From contig DATMBL010000165.1 of assembly GCA_035559295.1 (NCBI GenBank), positions 1-8,890 on the forward strand: a DNA stretch of 8,890 nucleotides, written 5' to 3'. Positions 6,596-8,890 of the stretch are shown piece by piece. Position numbers and translations under genes: made by a program. The notes below the pieces were generated by a model. It worked only from the letters and a program-made list of their open reading frames with translations, made no database searches and had not been told where the DNA came from. Every line of letters starts with the position of its first letter. Position 1 is the stretch's first letter. This DNA is from DATMBL01 sp035559295. GTDB taxonomy: Bacteria; Desulfobacterota; Binatia; UBA9968.

Positions 6596-6596
6596 G

Positions 6597-7931
6597 CTAT
6601 TTTTTGACGTTGAGGTTTTTTTCCAACTTTTCGATCGTGGTCTGCATGAGCGGGTCTTCACGCAACTTCTTTTCGATCGCCTTGGCGGCGTGGATCACGG
6701 TAGAGTGATCGCGGCCGCCGAATTTATCGCCGATCGCCGGAAAAGACGTTTCCGTATACTTGCGGCAAAGGTACATCGCCACCTGCCGGGGAATGGCGAC
6801 ATTTTTCGTTCGCCTCTTGGCTTTGAGGTCGTTGAGTTTGATGTTGTAATAGTCGCAGATCGTTTTCTGAATGCTTTCCACGGTAATTTCCTTGTGCGAG
6901 GTCTTCAACGTGTTGCGCAAGACATCGTTCGCGAGTTCGATGGTGATCGGAGCTTTCGTGAGAGAGGAGAAGGCGCCGAGCCGGGTGAGGGAACCTTCGA
7001 GCTCCCTCACGTTGGAGTCGATGTTCGAAGCGAGAAACATGGCCACTTCGTGCGGCAATTTAAGGCCCTCGGCTTCGGCCTTTTTCTCGAGGATGGCCAC
7101 CCGGGTTTCCATGTCCGGCGGCTGGATGTCCGCGATCAGACCCCACTCGAACCGATTGCGCAGCCGATCCTCCAAGCCGGGAATTTCCTTTGGGAACTTG
7201 TCCGAGGTGATGACGATCTGCTTGTGCGATTCGTAGAGCGAATTGAACGTGTGGAAGAATTCCTCTTGCGTGCGTTCCTTGCCCGCGATGAATTGCACGT
7301 CATCCAGGATGAGAATATCGATGTTGCGGAATTTCGTCTTGAACTCGTCCATTTTGTCTCTTCGCAAGGACGCGATCAGCTCGTTCATGAACGATTCGGA
7401 GCTCAGGTAAAACACTTTAAGGCCGGGGCTTTTCGCGACGGCGCGATGACCGATGGCGTTGGCTAAATGCGTTTTTCCCAAACCGACGCCGCCGTAGATG
7501 AACAGCGGATTGTAGTGCTCGCCGGGCTGGCTCGCCACCGCAATGGAAGCCGCGTGGGCGAATTGGTTGCTCGTGCCCACCACAAAGTTTTCAAACGTGT
7601 ACTTGGCGACCAGGTTGTTCGGCCGCTGCGTTGCCTTGAGCTCTCTATCGGCGCGCGTCTCGTTCTTGGTCGCCGGGTTCTTGCCTTGCAGCTGCGGATT
7701 GATCGCGAGCGAGATTTTTAGCGGCCGGTCCGCGAGCGATTCAAGGGCTGCGCCGATCTCCGCAAGGTAATGTTCGCTGATCCAGTCGCGGAAGAACTTA
7801 TTCGGCACTTCGAGCCGGACATCGTTGTCGTTGAGCGCGCGCAGCCGCATCGGCTTGATCCACGTGTCGAAGTTTTGCTTGCCGACGCGCTCGAGTAACA
7901 CACCGAGAGCCGTTTCCCACAAACCAGCCAT
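6597..7931 (-). CDS. dnaA: Chromosomal replication initiator protein DnaA
   Basis: This 444-residue protein is the AAA+ ATPase that binds DnaA boxes and opens the origin. Domain I (about 1-80) begins MAGLWETALG and carries the FDTWIKPM segment; a short linker (about 80-105) is domain II. The AAA+ core has Walker A GGVGLGKT (147-154), Walker B ILILDD (206-211) and the RLRNRF box with the arginine finger (256-261). Domain IV has the basic stretch KAKRRTK (370-376) and the DnaA signature GGRDHSTVIHA (405-415), which contacts the box. All key residues look present and the length is normal. The ATG at 7931 is the first possible start, since an in-frame TAG lies two codons upstream; only a weak AGGT (7944-7941) serves as a Shine-Dalgarno site. 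DnaA boxes flank the gene on both sides, which suggests autoregulation. Confidence 0.99.
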   Translation of the reverse strand: MAGLWETALGVLLERVGKQNFDTWIKPMRLRALNDNDVRLEVPNKFFRDWISEHYLAEIGAALESLADRPLKISLAINPQLQGKNPATKNETRADRELKATQRPNNLVAKYTFENFVVGTSNQFAHAASIAVASQPGEHYNPLFIYGGVGLGKTHLANAIGHRAVAKSPGLKVFYLSSESFMNELIASLRRDKMDEFKTKFRNIDILILDDVQFIAGKERTQEEFFHTFNSLYESHKQIVITSDKFPKEIPGLEDRLRNRFEWGLIADIQPPDMETRVAILEKKAEAEGLKLPHEVAMFLASNIDSNVRELEGSLTRLGAFSSLTKAPITIELANDVLRNTLKTSHKEITVESIQKTICDYYNIKLNDLKAKRRTKNVAIPRQVAMYLCRKYTETSFPAIGDKFGGRDHSTVIHAAKAIEKKLREDPLMQTTIEKLEKNLNVKK

Positions 7932-7991
7932 ACGCTATGCACCTAAATCGGCGAATACGTGAAAGGAGATACCGTTGAGTTACGAACAGCT

Positions 7992-8011
7992 TTATCCACA
8001 GCTGTGGATAA
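7992..8011. promoter_or_regulatory. Palindromic pair of consensus DnaA boxes
   Basis: TTATCCACAGCTGTGGATAA is a perfect 20-bp palindrome formed by two exact consensus DnaA boxes (7992-8000 plus, 8003-8011 minus) head to head, two bases apart. It lies about 60 bases upstream of the dnaA start codon, a place suited to DnaA repression of its own gene, and could also be an origin subregion. These are the strongest DnaA boxes in the window. Confidence 0.85.
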
Positions 8012-8172
8012 GTCCAAAAGTCGAGCCTTCGAAGCGTTGAAGCGGGTCGTTTGACGCCACGCCCGCCGTGCGCAGCAACCTCACGGCAATGCCCCGGGCG
8101 CCATCACCGTCGAAAACCTACAACGAGAATCGTGCAACGCAAATTCGGCTGCGGCTGTAATCCGAAGCGCAT

Positions 8173-8201
8173 GTCATAATCCTTTTCATTTTTGTTTTCA
8201 A
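8173..8201 (-). promoter_or_regulatory. Candidate dnaA promoter with UP-like element
   Basis: The minus strand has TTGAAA (8201-8196, five of six consensus bases), a 17-base spacer and TATGAC (8178-8173). The predicted start is about 8166, giving dnaA a leader near 235 bases. The twin A5T5 palindromes (8202-8227) sit directly upstream of the -35, exactly where an alpha-subunit-binding UP element would be. The transcript could instead be a separate small RNA. Confidence 0.5.
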
Positions 8202-8227
8202 GAAAAATTTTTCACGAAAAATTTTTC
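8202..8227. repeat. Two tandem GAAAAATTTTTC palindromes
   Basis: The 12-bp palindrome GAAAAATTTTTC occurs at 8202-8213 and again at 8216-8227, with AC between, a 14-bp period. Possible roles are an UP element for the minus-strand promoter, a bent or easily melted DNA segment of the origin, or an operator. The sequence alone does not choose among these. Confidence 0.8.
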
Positions 8228-8244
8228 GCTGTCGCGACGCTTTC

Positions 8245-8273
8245 TTGACACGTCGGCACGCCGATGTTACGAG
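8245..8273 (+). promoter_or_regulatory. Candidate hemL promoter, very short leader
   Basis: A perfect -35 TTGACA (8245-8250), a 17-base spacer ending in TGT (extended -10) and a -10-like TACGAG (8268-8273) precede hemL. The predicted start near 8280 leaves only about four bases before the ATG at 8284, and no Shine-Dalgarno site is visible. It has the same build as the promoter at 2784-2812. Confidence 0.55.
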
Positions 8274-8283
8274 ACAGCACCCG

Positions 8284-8890
8284 ATGAAAGTCGGACGATC
8301 AAAGCGGCTTTATCGCGCAGCGGCACGAAAAATTCCCGGTGGCGTGAACAGTCCGGTGCGCGCTTGGAAAGCCGTCGGCGGGCAACCGCTTTTCATCGAT
8401 CGCGGCGCCGGTGCGAAAATCATCGATGTCGACGGTCGCAGTTACATCGACTTTGTCGGCTCATGGGGGCCTCTGATTCTCGGCCACGCGCATCCGCGCG
8501 TGGTTCAGGCGGTACAGAAGGCGGCTGCCCGCGGTACGACGTTCGGTGCTCCGACAGCGGCGGAGGTCGAGCTGGCGGCGTTGGTTTCCAAGCTGATGCC
8601 CTCGATTGAAAAGCTCCGTCTGGTCGTGTCGGGGACCGAAGCGGCGATGAGCGCGTTGCGCCTCGCGCGTGCGGTTACCGGGAGAACCCGAATCGTCAAG
8701 TTCGACGGCTGTTATCACGGGCACGCCGACGGTTTGCTGGCGCGCGCCGGATCCGGCGTGGCGACGCTGGGACTGCCCGAGAGCCCCGGCGTGCCGCCGA
8801 GCTTTGCAGCGGAAACGCTCGTGAGCGACTACAATGACGCGCCGGCGCTCGAGCGGCTGTTTAAACGTTACGGACAAAGCGTTGCGGCGG
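8284..8890 (+). CDS. hemL: Glutamate-1-semialdehyde 2,1-aminomutase, N-terminal part (cut by window end)
   Basis: The frame is open from the ATG at 8284 to the window end, giving 202 residues, a little under half of the usual 425-430. HemL is a cytoplasmic PLP enzyme that turns glutamate-1-semialdehyde into 5-aminolevulinate, the first committed tetrapyrrole precursor in the C5 pathway. Visible family marks are IPGGVNSPVRAW (17-28), SWGPLILGHAHP (60-71), the PLP-phosphate loop SGTEA (116-120) and CYHGHADGLL (143-152). The PLP-binding Lys is beyond the window. The start is fixed by the family N-terminus and by a promoter ending ten bases upstream; there is no Shine-Dalgarno site. It is divergent from dnaA. 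Two conserved positions differ slightly from common forms (RLVVSGTEA for the usual R..NSGTEA), which is a small variation. Confidence 0.96.
   Translation, partial: MKVGRSKRLYRAAARKIPGGVNSPVRAWKAVGGQPLFIDRGAGAKIIDVDGRSYIDFVGSWGPLILGHAHPRVVQAVQKAAARGTTFGAPTAAEVELAALVSKLMPSIEKLRLVVSGTEAAMSALRLARAVTGRTRIVKFDGCYHGHADGLLARAGSGVATLGLPESPGVPPSFAAETLVSDYNDAPALERLFKRYGQSVAA

Larger units (their letters stand above)
6372..6596. other. Putative oriC unwinding region between dnaA and dnaN
   Basis: This 225-base spacer holds no gene. It has three DnaA boxes (6434-6442, 6554-6562, 6587-6595). Reading on the minus strand from the first box there is GCCT (6433-6430), then the triplets CTA, TTG, CTA, CTC, CTA, TTC (6429-6412), then an AT-rich TTTATATATA tract (about 6408-6399). 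DnaA box, GC-rich step, triplets and AT-rich DNA in that order is the layout of the basal unwinding site described in Bacillus subtilis, where DnaA-trios direct strand opening. On the opposite strand all six triplets have the purine-A core and three are exact GAT read 3' to 5'. The central part (6443-6553) has no further box that I can see. Function as an origin is inferred. Confidence 0.7.
7932..8283. other. 352-base dnaA-hemL divergent intergenic region
   Basis: I see no convincing gene here. In order it holds the dnaA leader end (7932-7991), a palindromic DnaA-box pair (7992-8011), a GC-rich part with two small inverted repeats (GCCGTG 8065-8070 with CACGGC 8082-8087; TTCGG 8144-8148 with CCGAA 8162-8166), an AT-rich part (about 8176-8227) with two A5T5 palindromes, a minus-strand promoter candidate, and the hemL promoter. 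It could be a second half of a bipartite origin. rpmH, commonly found next to dnaA, is not present. Confidence 0.65.

Noticed and set aside
6435..7466. Long plus-strand open frame of 343 codons opposite dnaA.
   Set aside because: It mirrors the well-supported dnaA gene; its residues are an antisense reading of dnaA codons and it has no family likeness.
7975..8040. Plus-strand TTG-initiated 21-residue frame preceded by AAAGGAGAT.
   Set aside because: It runs through the DnaA-box palindrome, uses a rare start and has no recognisable protein character.
8104..8172. Minus-strand 22-codon reading frame after an AAAAGGA, with a faint likeness to the start of ribosomal protein L34 (QP.N.R ... GFR.R).
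   Set aside because: The orientation is opposite to that expected for rpmH next to dnaA, the KRT start is missing, the frame ends after 22 codons, and its ATG overlaps the -10 of a promoter candidate. Chance likeness is more probable.

Overview
This window is a bacterial chromosomal segment, rich in G+C, that spans a likely replication origin. On the left is a block of plus-strand catabolic genes. In the middle is a minus-strand dnaA-dnaN pair with DnaA boxes on both sides of dnaA. On the right is the start of hemL on the plus strand. No insertion sequence, CRISPR array, rRNA or tRNA was seen. The gene mix (acyl-CoA ligase of the benzoate type, two decarboxylase-like proteins, an isocitrate lyase/PEP mutase family lyase) and the protein style suggest an uncultured soil or sediment lineage of the kind binned as 'Deltaproteobacteria', Binatota or Rokubacteria. 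This placement is an impression from sequence style and is weak.

Positions 1-5225 (plus strand) hold six genes: the C-terminal end of an aldehyde dehydrogenase, a benzoate-CoA-ligase-family AMP-forming ligase, a class II aldolase/adducin-family protein, a 4,5-dihydroxyphthalate-decarboxylase-like protein, a 120-residue protein of unknown function, and an isocitrate lyase/PEP mutase family protein. The first three are close together (gaps of 68 and 31 bases) and may be one transcript. The fourth seems to have its own promoter, placed so that the mRNA would begin at the start codon itself. Taken together the block suggests breakdown of an aromatic or dicarboxylic acid: a carboxylate is activated to its CoA ester, carbon dioxide is removed, a C-C bond is cleaved and an aldehyde is oxidised. 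The substrate cannot be read from sequence.

Positions 5265-8283 are the replication-initiation region. dnaN and dnaA lie on the minus strand in the order dnaA then dnaN. The 225-base dnaA-dnaN spacer carries three DnaA boxes. One of them is followed by a short GC-rich step, a run of triplets resembling a DnaA-trio, and an AT-rich tract, which is the known layout of a bacterial unwinding site. The dnaN promoter appears to overlap this unwinding site. The 352-base spacer upstream of dnaA has a perfect 20-bp palindrome made of two consensus DnaA boxes, two identical A5T5 palindromes, a minus-strand promoter pointing at dnaA, and a plus-strand promoter for hemL. The usual origin neighbours rpmH, recF and gyrB are absent from the positions where they are often found.

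From 8284 to the window end is the first 202 codons of hemL (glutamate-1-semialdehyde aminomutase, tetrapyrrole synthesis). If replication starts between dnaN and hemL, then dnaA, dnaN and hemL are transcribed with the forks, while the whole catabolic block is transcribed against its fork.
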